Below the pieces are notes generated by a model. It worked only from the letters and a program-made list of their open reading frames with translations. It did no database searches and was not told where the DNA came from. The position numbers and the translations under genes are program-made. DNA of 64,000 bases from Cystobasidium ongulense (taxonomy: Eukaryota; Basidiomycota; Cystobasidiomycetes; Cystobasidiales; Cystobasidiaceae), in NCBI GenBank assembly GCA_022835595.1, contig BQUP01000003.1, positions 1,660,975 through 1,724,974 on the forward strand, read 5' to 3'. Of this stretch, positions 47,303 through 57,791 are shown piece after piece. Position 1 is the stretch's first letter; each line of letters starts with the position of its first letter.

Positions 47303-48774
47303 ATGCTCGCCAGATTTGTCACAGTGGCTTTGGCTGCTTCGCACTTGGTTGCCTCTACCGCCTTGCCTCTACATGCGCGTCAAAATACCAACGGCAGCAC
47401 CGACCTAGGCAGCCTGGAACAAGAATATACTGCTTTCTTGGAACAATATAATGCGAAGGCGAACGCAGTGAACGTCTTCAATGAATCGTTTTACGAAACT
47501 CCATCGAATTTCAGCAAGAGTATGAAAGCTGGCGAAGTCCTCAAGCTCGACCGAATCTCTGGTACCGATCTTAATAAGCAATATGGTTACCCAGCTGGGT
47601 TGACCTTGTGGCGTCTCATGTACACATCGCGGGACGTCTTCAACCAGACAGTGCCGGCAACAGCATTTGTTCTGGCGCCGTATACAGAATCAAAAGGCGC
47701 TGTAGCATGGACGCATGGAACCAGTGGAATAACACGAGACTGCGCTCCCTCGATACAGCGAACGCTTTATTACGACTTCGATGGACTATTCCAGCTGGTA
47801 TTGCAAGGGTACATAGTGGTGGCAACTGACTACGCGGGTCAGGGCAGCGATACCCAGGTAAGCTGACAGATTAAACCTGCTGTTCAAGGGCTCCTTCTCC
47901 ACCATATTGGATCTGATGCTCTACTTTCGCCAACCAGTTTAATTACATAGCCGGCGTCAGTCATGCCGATGACGCATCCTTCTCAATCGTAGCGGCGCGC
48001 AAGGCTTTACCAAAGCTAGATCTCACAAAGTGGGCTGTGGTGGGTCACAGTGAAGGCGGTATGTCTGCATGGGCAACAGCCGAGCGGGAGGCACACTCTC
48101 CCATCGGCGGCTATCTAGGCGGAGTATCTCTGGCGCCCTCAATGGACCCTACCGAAATCAACCGAAGGGCTTTCTTGACCGAATCGTCTCGACAAGCTCT
48201 CACAGACAGCGGCTCAGTCTTCTATCCAGTCTTGTTCGCTGAGACAATCCGACGCGTGTTCCCTACTCTAGTGCTTTCGGACTATCTCACAGACACCGGT
48301 CTTCAGCTTCTCAAGCTCAATCTGCAAGGCGGATGCTATGCTGCTGCTGCCACATTCTTCCCGACCTTCTCACTCGAACAAGTTTGGAAGCGAAACGATC
48401 TTTGGACCTCTGAACAAGCCCTTGCTTGGCAGGCTATCACTAAAGATCAGGGCAAGGGTAAACTCGACAAGCCACTCTTGGTCATCCAAGGTACAGCGGA
48501 TGAAGCTGTCAGTCCAGCCGTCAACGAAGACACGTTTGATGCTCACTGCAAGCGATTCAACAACAATTCACCCATTGAATACATCAAATATCCTGGCTTC
48601 AGACATGGCCCGGTCATCCTTGCATCGATTCAGAAATGGACTCCCTTCCTCGCCAGCCTTTTTGCAGGTGAAAAACCAAACGGATTCGGGTATTGCCAGA
48701 AAACGACAATTGAACCCAAGATCTCAGCTGCGAGCACTATGGAAAACTACGCTGTGGCATATGCTGGCCGATGA
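47303..48774 (+). CDS. secretory lipase (LIP family, alpha/beta hydrolase)
   Basis: Extracellular triacylglycerol lipase of the secretory-lipase family known from Candida LIP genes. It starts MLARFVTVALAASHLVASTA (47303), a signal peptide followed by an N-terminal cap. The family region shows AGEVLKLDRISGTDLNKQYG, GAVAWTHGTSGITRDCAPSI and GYIVVATDYAGQGSD. After one intron (47859-47937) the nucleophile elbow is VVGHSEGGMSAW. The acid is in QGTADEAVSP and the His in YPGFRHGPVILA. It ends NYAVAYAGR at 48774, about 460 residues. Two exons only, unusual here. It lies between the two halves of the cdc14 duplication. Confidence 0.92.
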
Positions 48775-49583
48775 TAGAGATAGGGTGGTCCGAACAACTT
48801 GACGTGGAAATGTCTGTCCCAATACATACCTTTTACATGAGCTGGAAATGCAGGATAGCTGCTGAGGAAGACTCATCCCTGTATAGCTAGCTATCACAGT
48901 ATCGTGCTATGTCGAAATGCAGAGCAGCTCTATTAAGACAGGCCACTCAAAGTTGGGATTTCCAGCTGCTTTGCCCGAACAGTAATACTTTCACCATACT
49001 TATAGAGGCTGCCAGGATAAATGTAGGCCGACGTCAGGGAGCAAGTGTCGGTGCTGCCGCGCATGCATCGGATTTAGCAAGCTTCGGACCGAGGACTGAT
49101 TGTCCAAAGTCAAAGTGAGTCGATGCTAATCCTGGTGAGGCTGACGCTGTTGATTCCGAAAGTGAAGATGTTGTGTGAGTGGTTGTTGCGGGTGTCAAGG
49201 AATTGTGCTGCGATAAGTAAGTCACGAGCAGCTGGTAGTAGAATTTGCTTGTCAAGCGTATTCTGTCAGACTATTGCGACAAATTACACAGCTTTGAGTT
49301 TGCTTGTACACTCCCATGGTGATGCTGTAGATGCCGCGGGTTTACTGCCTGAAGATATATCAGTTATTTGGGAAGAGCCATTACCCGGAGAAACATTGGA
49401 GCCCCGCCTCCCCGCCCGAAGGTGGCGCTTCAGACAGGAAGCAATGCCTTTTTTTGGACGATAGCGGGCTTCGATTTCACACCAACCGTGATCCAATCTG
49501 ACCTGTTCATTTGGAAGCCGATTCACTGGAACATCCATACTGGCCTTAGTATCTGCACTGGCACTGCCAGAGCGACCCCGAGC
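48775..49583. other. lipase 3' flank with cdc14 remnant and Zn2Cys6 upstream region
   Basis: Holds the left cdc14 remnant (49005-49285) and about 300 bp upstream of the Zn2Cys6 ATG. The upstream open frame starting at 49368 lacks ATG. Confidence 0.5.
49005..49285 (-). pseudogene. cdc14 remnant, middle part
   Basis: Minus strand matches cdc14 44240-44490 at DNA and protein level: TATTTHTTSSLSESTASASP, THFDFGQSVLGPKLAKSDA against STHFDFGQSVFGSKLSKSDA. Similarity stops abruptly near 49285, where the Zn2Cys6 locus begins. Downstream cdc14 exons, including the helical core, are absent except a short match near 49005 to 43535. Confidence 0.85.
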
Positions 49584-51415
49584 ATGGAAGAAGCGATCAC
49601 CAACAGTATTATTGTGGGTGGTAGCAGCAGGAAGCGCAGGACAAAAACAGGATGTCGCGAATGCAGGGAGAGGCGCATCAAATGCATTGAAGGCGCTGTG
49701 AATCAAGATGGCGACCGGACTCAATGCGTCAAATGCTCGCATCGTCGGCAAGCATGTCACTATCCAGATTTCACGACAATGCAGGGCCAGTACGGCGATG
49801 AGGGAGATGGGAAACGTACAACTCTCTGGAAGCTTGCTCCGATAGCACAGTCAAGATTGCTGGTTTCGCGATCTCAGCCTACGTCCCAATCACAACCACA
49901 ATCACAATCGCCGTCCAGCATGTACGGCAATCAATATAGTACTTTCGATGCGGTATTCGCTCCGCCACATCGACAGGCTCACCTACAAGGAGGAGTAGGA
50001 CCGGGAAGCTTGTCAATCTGTGGACTATCTCCAGCATCTCGAATCTCTTTGTTCCGCGGCATCGAACCCGATAGTCCCGCCCACTTCCTTGTGACTTACT
50101 TGTTCCAAGGCAAATTCAGTCGTATCGGTGCTTTTGGAGAATCTGATCCATCCGTCGACCATTTTCAAACCAGTACACTCCCCTTTTTAGCCTATCACTT
50201 TGCATCTACAACTCTTGGGGTGAATGATGAAGATGATCTACTCTATCATTCGGCTTTACGTCTTAGTGCTACAACCGCCAAGCGCAATCAGCCCCAAGTC
50301 CCTCTAGCGGAGTATACTGCTGAACATGCTGAAGCTGGTGAAAAAGCTTTGGCAAGAATCAAGACAAATAGGCGCAAGAAATCAGAGAAATACGTGTGAG
50401 TTCTTGCCTGCTTTGTATTGGGCCGAGCGGAAAAGTAGGGTCGAATGACAAAGACGTCGTCTTCGGAACAACCAGGGTCGGTCTTACTCTCCTCAATCTT
50501 GCCGCTCTGAGCGACAACGCCCCGATATCGGAGCTGGTTGCTGCCGATTTTCAAGCAGGATTGAGCAGTCTCCTGGGTCATCAAATTTACGACGTGATGT
50601 GCATCTATGCCATCCAGCTGGCGCTAGTCAATGGCACACGTCCAGTCGTCAACGTCCCTTTGGCTGGTGATGTGAATCTCGAGACTACCTTTGGCATCTC
50701 CCGAGAAATGTGGAGCGCGACAAATACAACGGTGATCCTACTTTCTCATGCGAGGACACTGTACGCCCTGCCAGGAGGTATCAGCGAGGATGTGCTGTAC
50801 CACGATGCTTGTTCGACACTCGAAGAGAGCGAAGCTGCACTGCAGGCTGCGCTCTACTCGAATACAGCTCTGCGCATCGCGCAGGGAACACGGGTAAGGG
50901 AAATCCTCCGCATGCTTTCGACACGCTTCCCAGTGTGACTGACTTGCGGTGTACATGTGGACAGATGCAACACCTGGCCTTGTCGATCTTGATTCTATGT
51001 GAGGTGTCCAGGACGAAACCAAGCGAACCAATCATCCAACAGCATTGCCATGATATTCTTTCGACTTTCCAAGCCATCATACCAGAGCAACGTTTGGTCG
51101 GCTGTGACTTACCCATGACGGTGAGGAGCATCCGATCCTCGGAGGCCGATGAATGCCTATACGTTGCTTAGTTTACTCACATATACGTAATTCGAACAGA
51201 TTGCCGCTGCCTACTGTTCAGATGAGCAAGTTCGAGGTGAAATCATCACGGCGATAAAGCAGAGCATGCTCACGAATTTGCCTATCGAGCAAACACCGGC
51301 ACCAGTAACTATTGCAGAGATATGCTTGTCTTTACACGGGCACGGCAAACCTGCGGCCTCGTATATGCCATGGCGTGAAGCTGCCAAATATGCCAATCTG
51401 TCGATGATTTTTTGA
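49584..51415 (+). CDS. Zn2Cys6 fungal transcription factor
   Basis: Fungal-specific zinc-cluster regulator. The first in-frame ATG is at 49584 (MEEAITNSIIVGGSSRKRRT). The binuclear cluster is TKTGCRECRERRIKCIEG, followed after a longer loop by TQCVKCSHRRQACHYPDF; the six Cys are all present. A Gln/Ser/Pro stretch (SQPTSQSQPQSQSPSS) leads to the regulatory domain, with LFRGIEPDSPAHFLVTYLFQ, HSALRLSATTAKRNQ, VGLTLLNLAALSDNAPISEL and HQIYDVMCIYAIQLALVNG. Exons join near 50398/50459, 50893/50966, 51000/51008 and 51119/51201. The last exon ends AAKYANLSMIF at 51413-51415. It occupies the place where a 240-bp part of the duplicated cdc14 should lie. Target genes unknown; the adjacent lipase is one candidate. 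Confidence 0.85.
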
Positions 51416-51484
51416 GAACCAACGAGTGAAGCAGGTCTGGCTCCTGAATTGTGGGTGTCTGCGGCTTCTTGGCCTATCGACAAC

Positions 51485-51819
51485 CAAGTAACTAAACAAA
51501 GGCAGGACGGACCGACAGCAATTGAAGCATCACCAGCTTTCCAAACTTGTTCGAAGTATGTATATTTGGAGGTATCCTTACCTTTGTGCAAGAAGGACTC
51601 TTGGAGCTGGAGGAATTCAGCTTTCGGAGTTTTCGAGCTATCTTGCAGCGTTTGACCCGGGGCGCTTACAGTGAAGACGCCTCCGAGACAGTCCAGTGAG
51701 TTGCTGAGCTGGTTGGAAGAGGCTTGCAAGGACAGCAAGTGTTGCAAGACACCTTGAAGCTCGCCCGTTCGAGCTCTTGAGCGTGTTCTGGAATTGACCG
51801 CAAGAAGAAAGCCGTTCAA
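51485..51819 (-). pseudogene. cdc14 remnant, 5' part
   Basis: Minus strand reads GELQGVLQHLLSLQASSNQL, SNSLDCLGGVFTVS and AEFLQLQESFLHK, matching the first exons of cdc14 at 45017-44820. The start Met of cdc14 (AQMDELQ) corresponds to Thr here (ARTGELQ; ATG to ACG). Non-coding similarity runs left to about 51485 and right without a break into the tocopherol-cyclase-like gene. Broken and without its core exons. Confidence 0.88.
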
Positions 51820-51929
51820 TCACAACATCACGTGTTCGTATTGGCTTTGCCACTGCGGCCTACTACTGCTACACTTGAAGCTACCTATCAAGACTACGTA
51901 GTGCACTACCATTACTTGAGCCAATGCTA

Positions 51930-53135
51930 TCAAGCTTTCTTTCTTTGGTTCTCTTTCTCCTGCTGCTCAAGCCACCAGTGATCCCAATCACCGCCAAATT
52001 CCAAGGCAGCATTCTCGAGTTCGGTCTCTTCCACCTTCTTCCAGGGTGCGAACCAGCCTTTTTCGTAACATTCTATCTTGTAACGAGAAACAAAACTTTC
52101 GTGACAGTAGTGCGTTGTATGACCTTGTGGTAAAGGCGCCGACATGGTCTTGAAAGAATCGATAGGCGCTTTGGCTGAAATGACTAATTTTCTACCGAGG
52201 AAAGGATTCGAGCATTCGAGGCGAAGTTCGCCCGATACACTATCGCATTTTGACAGATTTGTAAGGGGTCTAAAACCAAATAGAGACATTGTAGAAGCCG
52301 GTCCAAAATTCCAGTTGCGTTGCGAAGTAGGCGAACGATAGGCCACCATAAAAGAGCTTAGGAATGAAGTTAATTTCCCACCAGCTATCGCGAGAGAGCC
52401 CTTTCCAGAGTCGGAAGGGAAACCTTGACACCATATCCAGGCGGTGGGGAAGCCTGCATTATTTATCACGTGGGGCTCAAGTCAGGATAGCTCAAATCTT
52501 TCTCAGGCCAAAGCATAAAGTGACATACCGACACCCCAGTTCTTCTCCTGGTGGCACAGACCGTTTTTCTGAAGGAGCGTCCTTTCGCCTTCTTTGATAG
52601 TAAGGCTACACTTAGATCGAGTCGAAAAGATGTGCCATTTTAGAGGGAGAGGCAGGAATCTACTTATCCACATCGGCCCAAGCAGTGAATGTGGCGTTGC
52701 ATCGGTGATAGCTAGCTGTATGTCGAGCTTCTGCTTGGTTTCAGGATGGGTAAAGTGCTGTCGGTATAGTTGATGACTCGGCTGCACATCCAAGCTGAAA
52801 GTCGCTTGCTCTTCCGGTATGCTCGCATACAGTTGGAAAGCAGCCACTCCATTTGCGTCACGCTCAGCTTTCCGAGTAGGCACCATATCTCGAGGAAAGA
52901 AATCACACGAGAAGGGATGTATCTCGTTCTTGTCTTCAACTGCTTGATTTGGTGTAGCATAGTACCCTACGTGGCATAGATGCGGACGGCTCTTTGCTCG
53001 CCAGACACTCGACATGATCGTCACAAAGGTCGATCCATCATCCAGCTGCACACGCGTGTACGGACCATCGAAGCCCCACCAGGTATGCGGCTGATACAGG
53101 TCTCGCAGGACATGCTTGCGGAGGAAGTCGAGCAT
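51930..53135 (-). CDS. tocopherol-cyclase-like beta-barrel protein
   Basis: Conserved fungal protein resembling tocopherol cyclase. It starts MLDFLRKHVLRDLYQPHTWW (53135). The family motifs are WGFDGPYTRVQL near the start, HVGYYATPNQAVEDKNEIHP, LDIQLAITDATPH in the middle and, after one intron near 52500, the EKNWG box followed by SFPTAWIWCQGF, which is the tocopherol-cyclase signature. Later sequence reads YRSPTSQRNWNFGP, FGFRPLTNLSKCDSVSGELR and VSRYKIECYEKGWFAPWK, ending QQEKENQRKKA at 51930. Fungi do not make tocopherol, so the function is unknown. The neighbouring copy at 45.2 kb keeps only the 3' end. Length is about 385 residues. Confidence 0.8.
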
Positions 53136-53426
53136 GTTGGTGGTTTTCCGAGGTTATGGGAAAGATAACGCTGTTAGTAGGCAAGCTGATCGAGCAGGCT
53201 TTCTTTTGCGCGAACTACTACGTATAACAATCTGGATTACCAAGTCAAGCGAGTTCGTTCTGGATTACCTTACTGCGCTATCGTACACCCAGACACACAT
53301 TGAAGCACAATCATGGCTGTATGAAAGTCAGGTCAATTCGCTCTGAAAGGCCAACTGGCTGGAGGTTGCGTACTGGCCCTCCCCCTAGAATAGAGAGGCT
53401 AGTCATCTGCTTTATCTGATAGCACA

Positions 53427-56134
53427 ATGTCAAGTATGCTATCCAATCAGCCAAAACCAGACTCCTTCAGCTCGAGCACTTCTCGAAGCCAAACGCCACA
53501 GGAGCAACTAGCGGAGCGAAGAGAACGATTGAAGCGCAAAGCTGAAGAAGAGTTGCATGCCTCTCGACCTCGGACAGTCGGCGATACATTGTCTCCACTA
53601 CATGCCCCTAGAGATGCCAAAGGGAAATCGCGTGAGGTGCCAGTACCTCCTTCAGTCACCGTCGACCCCGGCAACAATGAAGTGTCAACGAGACCACAGA
53701 CAACCGAGCTGGATCTGGACATGCTTCTAGATGGATTAGGAATGGATGAAGGTCTTAAGCAAATGGCTAAAACGGATCCCGTATTCCGTGAAGAGTTGAT
53801 CAGCCAGCTAATGACTATCCCTCTGGCTGGAACTGGTGAAGAAGCCTTTGATTTGGATGAAAGTGATGACGAAGCTGGCATTGAGGACTACGATTTTGAT
53901 CCAAGTACAATCTGTAGGTTTGACTAGCCCCGCCGTACGACCGCTTCTTGCCAGCCTGCTGACAATTGGGTTCGATGTTTTTTTGCCTAGATGGTCCACC
54001 TCGTCCACCTATACCTTTCAAGTTCAAGAATGGAGCGCTCAGAATGACGAGGACGCCAGGTCGAGCCGAGAGGAATACCTCGAACTGCATATCGATGGAA
54101 GAGCTCATAGATAAGGACACTCTAGTGACATGTTGCTGTTTTGCCTTCTTCATCGGAGAGACCGAATTCTATCGCTATTTACCGATGCAACCTCAAGCTA
54201 GAGTACCTGTAAGTCAGATGAATTCTCCAATCAAAATAGGCTGTTATATTCTGACATATGCGATAGATCTATGTTGGCAGAGATGTCAATCTGGATCCGG
54301 TCGCACCGCAAGTCATGAAGGTTCTCGGCGAGGAAAGAGGCTTTTTTGGTAAGGGCAAAATATCTGCGAGGCAGCTGGAGAAGATAAAACCCTACATGAA
54401 CGAGGCGTATAGAAAGCTATACGGTACGTTGTTCTCACAGCGAGTATTTCAGTGCTATGCACACTGAGTCATTTGACGATGCGACGTATTATAGGGGAAA
54501 ACTTTCATCCTTTCTATCCTCGCTGTGCTGGATGTGCCCATTCAAAAATTCTACTACTCGTTTATCCTACATACTTACGGCTTGTAATTACATCGTGCAA
54601 CTTCATGAACATTGATCTTCGAGAAGGTGACAATCACTGGTACGTATGCCAGTGTATTCGTTCTTTTGAAAAGTAGCTGAGTTGCAAATCCCAACAAACA
54701 AAAAGGTATATACACGACTTGCCTCGCTACGCATCCAACAAAGCCCTATCACCGAACACCTCTTTTGAAAAACTTTTCACCGTTCATTTGCGAGATTTAA
54801 ATGTTCCAACAAGCTTCCTCGATTTACATTTCAGCGGTCGATTCGATTTCAGTGCAATCAAAGTACATCTTTTAACGTCTCGACCAGGATTGTCTAGTGG
54901 TATACTATCCGAAAGTTCAGGTTTATTAAGATTAAAGAAAATAATATCAGAATACTTAGTTGAAGAAAGGATAGAAATGTTAAAGAATGGAATACACTTA
55001 GAAATCTGTTCTGGAAGTATTGGACATTTGAACGATAAATGGTTGAAAGAATTTTTTGATTGTGCCAGTGGCAAGAAATTTTTAAAATTAGCTAAATTAG
55101 ATTGTGATATTCCGTCTATTGAAATTGTTTTTCCAACTTATACTGATGTTGAAAAATGTGATGAACTGGCAAGAACTGTGAGCTTTTTCAATCTAATAGT
55201 CTCTTTCCCAGGGTTTCTCGCATCATGAACCTGGTCCTCATGAAGGCTAAATTCCGTCTTCTGTGTGGTATTAGGTCGCTGCTAAGAATATTGGGTGTCA
55301 TATGAACTGGGGAAATGCAAGAGAAGAAATAAGAAGATTATTTATGCATTATAAATCTAAAGATCCAGGGAAGTTGTTTCATATGAAATTAATGATAGCT
55401 ACAAACGCGCAAGATTATCACGCTCCACCTTTTTATATCTATGTTGGGTAAGGTTTCCTAAACTTTTTTTCAAGATTGACGTGTATGAGAAAGTATCAGC
55501 TGACGATTTGGAGCCTTTTCGTCTCATTTTCCATTGTTACAGATCCGCAAATTTCTCCAACGGAGCGTAAGGTCTACTTCCTTCCTGTGACCCGACGAAG
55601 GAAGTTGGTTGATGTGATAGTTACTTATGTCCGCTCTAGGTGGGGAAGACTTGGCAAAGCACCTAAGGGAGACAGAACTTCACCGCCTGGTGCACTTCGG
55701 GTAGAAAAATGTAAGTCATTTGGTTGCTTTCGTTTGTTCCTTCCATTTTCGTTCGTCTACAGTGTTTAGGCTATCTTAAGCTGATGACTTTTCATTCTGT
55801 TCTCTTGTAACAGGTGTCAATTATGAATGCGGAGTCATTATACCACGTTCAGTATTGATGACTCTCCTTGAACCGGGATCAGAATGGCAAGATATCGTTC
55901 CTTACGATAGACCAGCAAAACCATACAAGTGAGTTGCTCATATCTGCGCTACGATAACGCCGAATTATGGCTCGCTCTTGGAAACTACCTTCTCATCTGA
56001 CGCTTGTATTGACATTGAATCTTTTCGCGTGTGATGCGTGTGATTCCCTGATATAATTTTCAAGCATACATGAGAGCGATGGATCTAATATGCCATACCT
56101 CAAGAATCCGAATGTAGAGCCAGATGACTACTAG
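53427..56134 (+). CDS. TDP1: tyrosyl-DNA phosphodiesterase Tdp1
   Basis: Phospholipase-D-superfamily repair enzyme that removes topoisomerase I and other adducts from DNA 3' ends. A disordered leader begins MSSMLSNQPKPDSF (53427), with Lys/Glu-rich and acidic stretches (FDLDESDDEAGIEDYDFD). The catalytic region follows over many exons: PRPPIPFKFKNGALRMTRTP, then the first HxK motif in GCAHSKILLLVYPT and TSCNFMNIDL, and the second in KLFHMKLMIATN with YVGSANFSPT and AWGRLGKAP-type sequence after splicing. The end reads CGVIIPRSVLMTLLEPGSEW, YDRPAKPYN.., stop at 56132-56134. At least nine exons. Several central exons (54880-55170) are visibly richer in A and T than neighbouring genes. Confidence 0.88.
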
Positions 56135-57791
56135 ACCGAACATAATACCAGGGTTCAAGTCGGCTTCCTTTTCTCGACATAACGACTGGAAAACAGGAAG
56201 TAGATGAGCAGAATCAGTCTTCAATAGATGTAATACAAATCAGCTTGTAAGCTCATGCAGATTCTCGCCACAATCAGAAGTTACTGGCAATAATGCAATC
56301 TCGCAAACATGGCCTTCGAAGTGTAGCTATAGTATACGAATACAAACTGTCTGCTGCTTATGCTCTTCAGGGTGCTAGGGTGACGAGATGTCATGTGCAG
56401 AGAATCGCTCGATGGACAATAATGACAATGATGACCTTTGCATGCTAGTTAGAGCATTAGCCGAACACGACTGACTACACGACTCGGACCGCAGTAGTAG
56501 TATGGATATGATCTGATCTTAAAACACGACGTGAATGATATTTTGTGAGAAGAAACGCGACTCTGGAAATTTCCGCAATAATCAAAAATGACTCACCTGT
56601 GTTTTCCCCGCCCAAGACAAGAAATTTCCCGATATTTGAGAAATGACGCGAAATTCTCCGAACGACGACGCGACTGACTTTTTGGAGTGATGTGATTTGA
56701 TTTCCGCCCGCTTAAGGGCTTGCGGCCCGCATACGTTTGTAGATACGGTAAGTGAGGTGTGAGCATCCTACCTCTACTCGTGTACTCAATGGATGGGTGA
56801 TGGCAGCTACCATGCCGGTCGCCTGCATCTCTGGACGGCTAGAACTTCGCGCACACGTGCTTGGAACCCGCGCTGCGCTGCCTTTGTTGATTGCTGCTGG
56901 TGTATCATAGTCGAGCGTACAGTAGGAATGCTCAGGTTGTGTTGCTGTGTGTTCTGTAATTTACATGTCTCCCGCACCCACTCTACACGTTAGCATTGTT
57001 GCCACTCTGGCCGCAGCAAGAAGGTCAAGAGAATGAACAAGCATTCCTGGACTGACGAGCATGTAGCCAAGAACACCCATCGAGGTACGATACGGTGCGG
57101 TACTCGGTGCTGCCTGTGTGTTTGTTTACCGTGGGTCCGACTCTGCTTGCGCGTCTTGGATGGCCCTCGAAGCTGTCGCTCTATCATAGTATGTATCGGG
57201 GGTGCGGGTGTGCGGATGCATGTCAGGATCTGGCGGGCCGGGGCAGCGAGACAGTACGACGAGAGAGTGAAGAGATTGTTGTTGTATGCATCTACACCAC
57301 ACCGTATATATGCCTGCAGTGCATCCTACTTCAGTGCTTTATTACATATTACTCCCGCCACACCACACGCCCGTGTCCAAGGCTAGGTCGAGAGAGAGAT
57401 CACCTTTTCGACGACGAGCGACAAGCAATCCTCGACTCCAACTCGACCGAATCGACGCGACACTCGTCGACCACAAACTGGATATACCCTCGGCAAGACT
57501 GTCCACTCGCTTGTTCTGGACGGGCTCAGTACTGCAAGCTCGCTCGCTCGCTCGCTCGCTCGAACAAGGCGTCGCAGCTAGCTGGCTCTCTTTGCATCCA
57601 TTCCATCCGCATACATCGCATAGCAGCACCAAGCAGCGGCAGGGATATACACAGCAGCAGTACAAGGGCACAGCGACACATCGACACACACTCACTGCGT
57701 CCCCTACTCGTCGGTCATCCACTCCGCAGCCATGCGTCGACCTTCGCTTGGCCTAGAGACGCCAGAGAGCAGAAGGGAGCGCCGGGAGGAC
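56135..57791 (+). promoter_or_regulatory. long upstream region / leader of KRE6-like gene
   Basis: About 1.66 kb without a supported protein. The part from 57090 is pyrimidine-rich with several open but unsupported frames, and a GCTC repeat at 57538-57562. Around 56560-56700 there are several A/T-rich stretches with TTTCCCG and ACGCG words, similar to cell-cycle (MBF-type) sites; this is only a word match. Confidence 0.4.
57538..57562 (+). repeat. (GCTC)6 tetranucleotide repeat
   Basis: Six perfect GCTC units in the presumed 5' leader of the KRE6-like gene, about 230 bp before its ATG. Confidence 0.85.
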
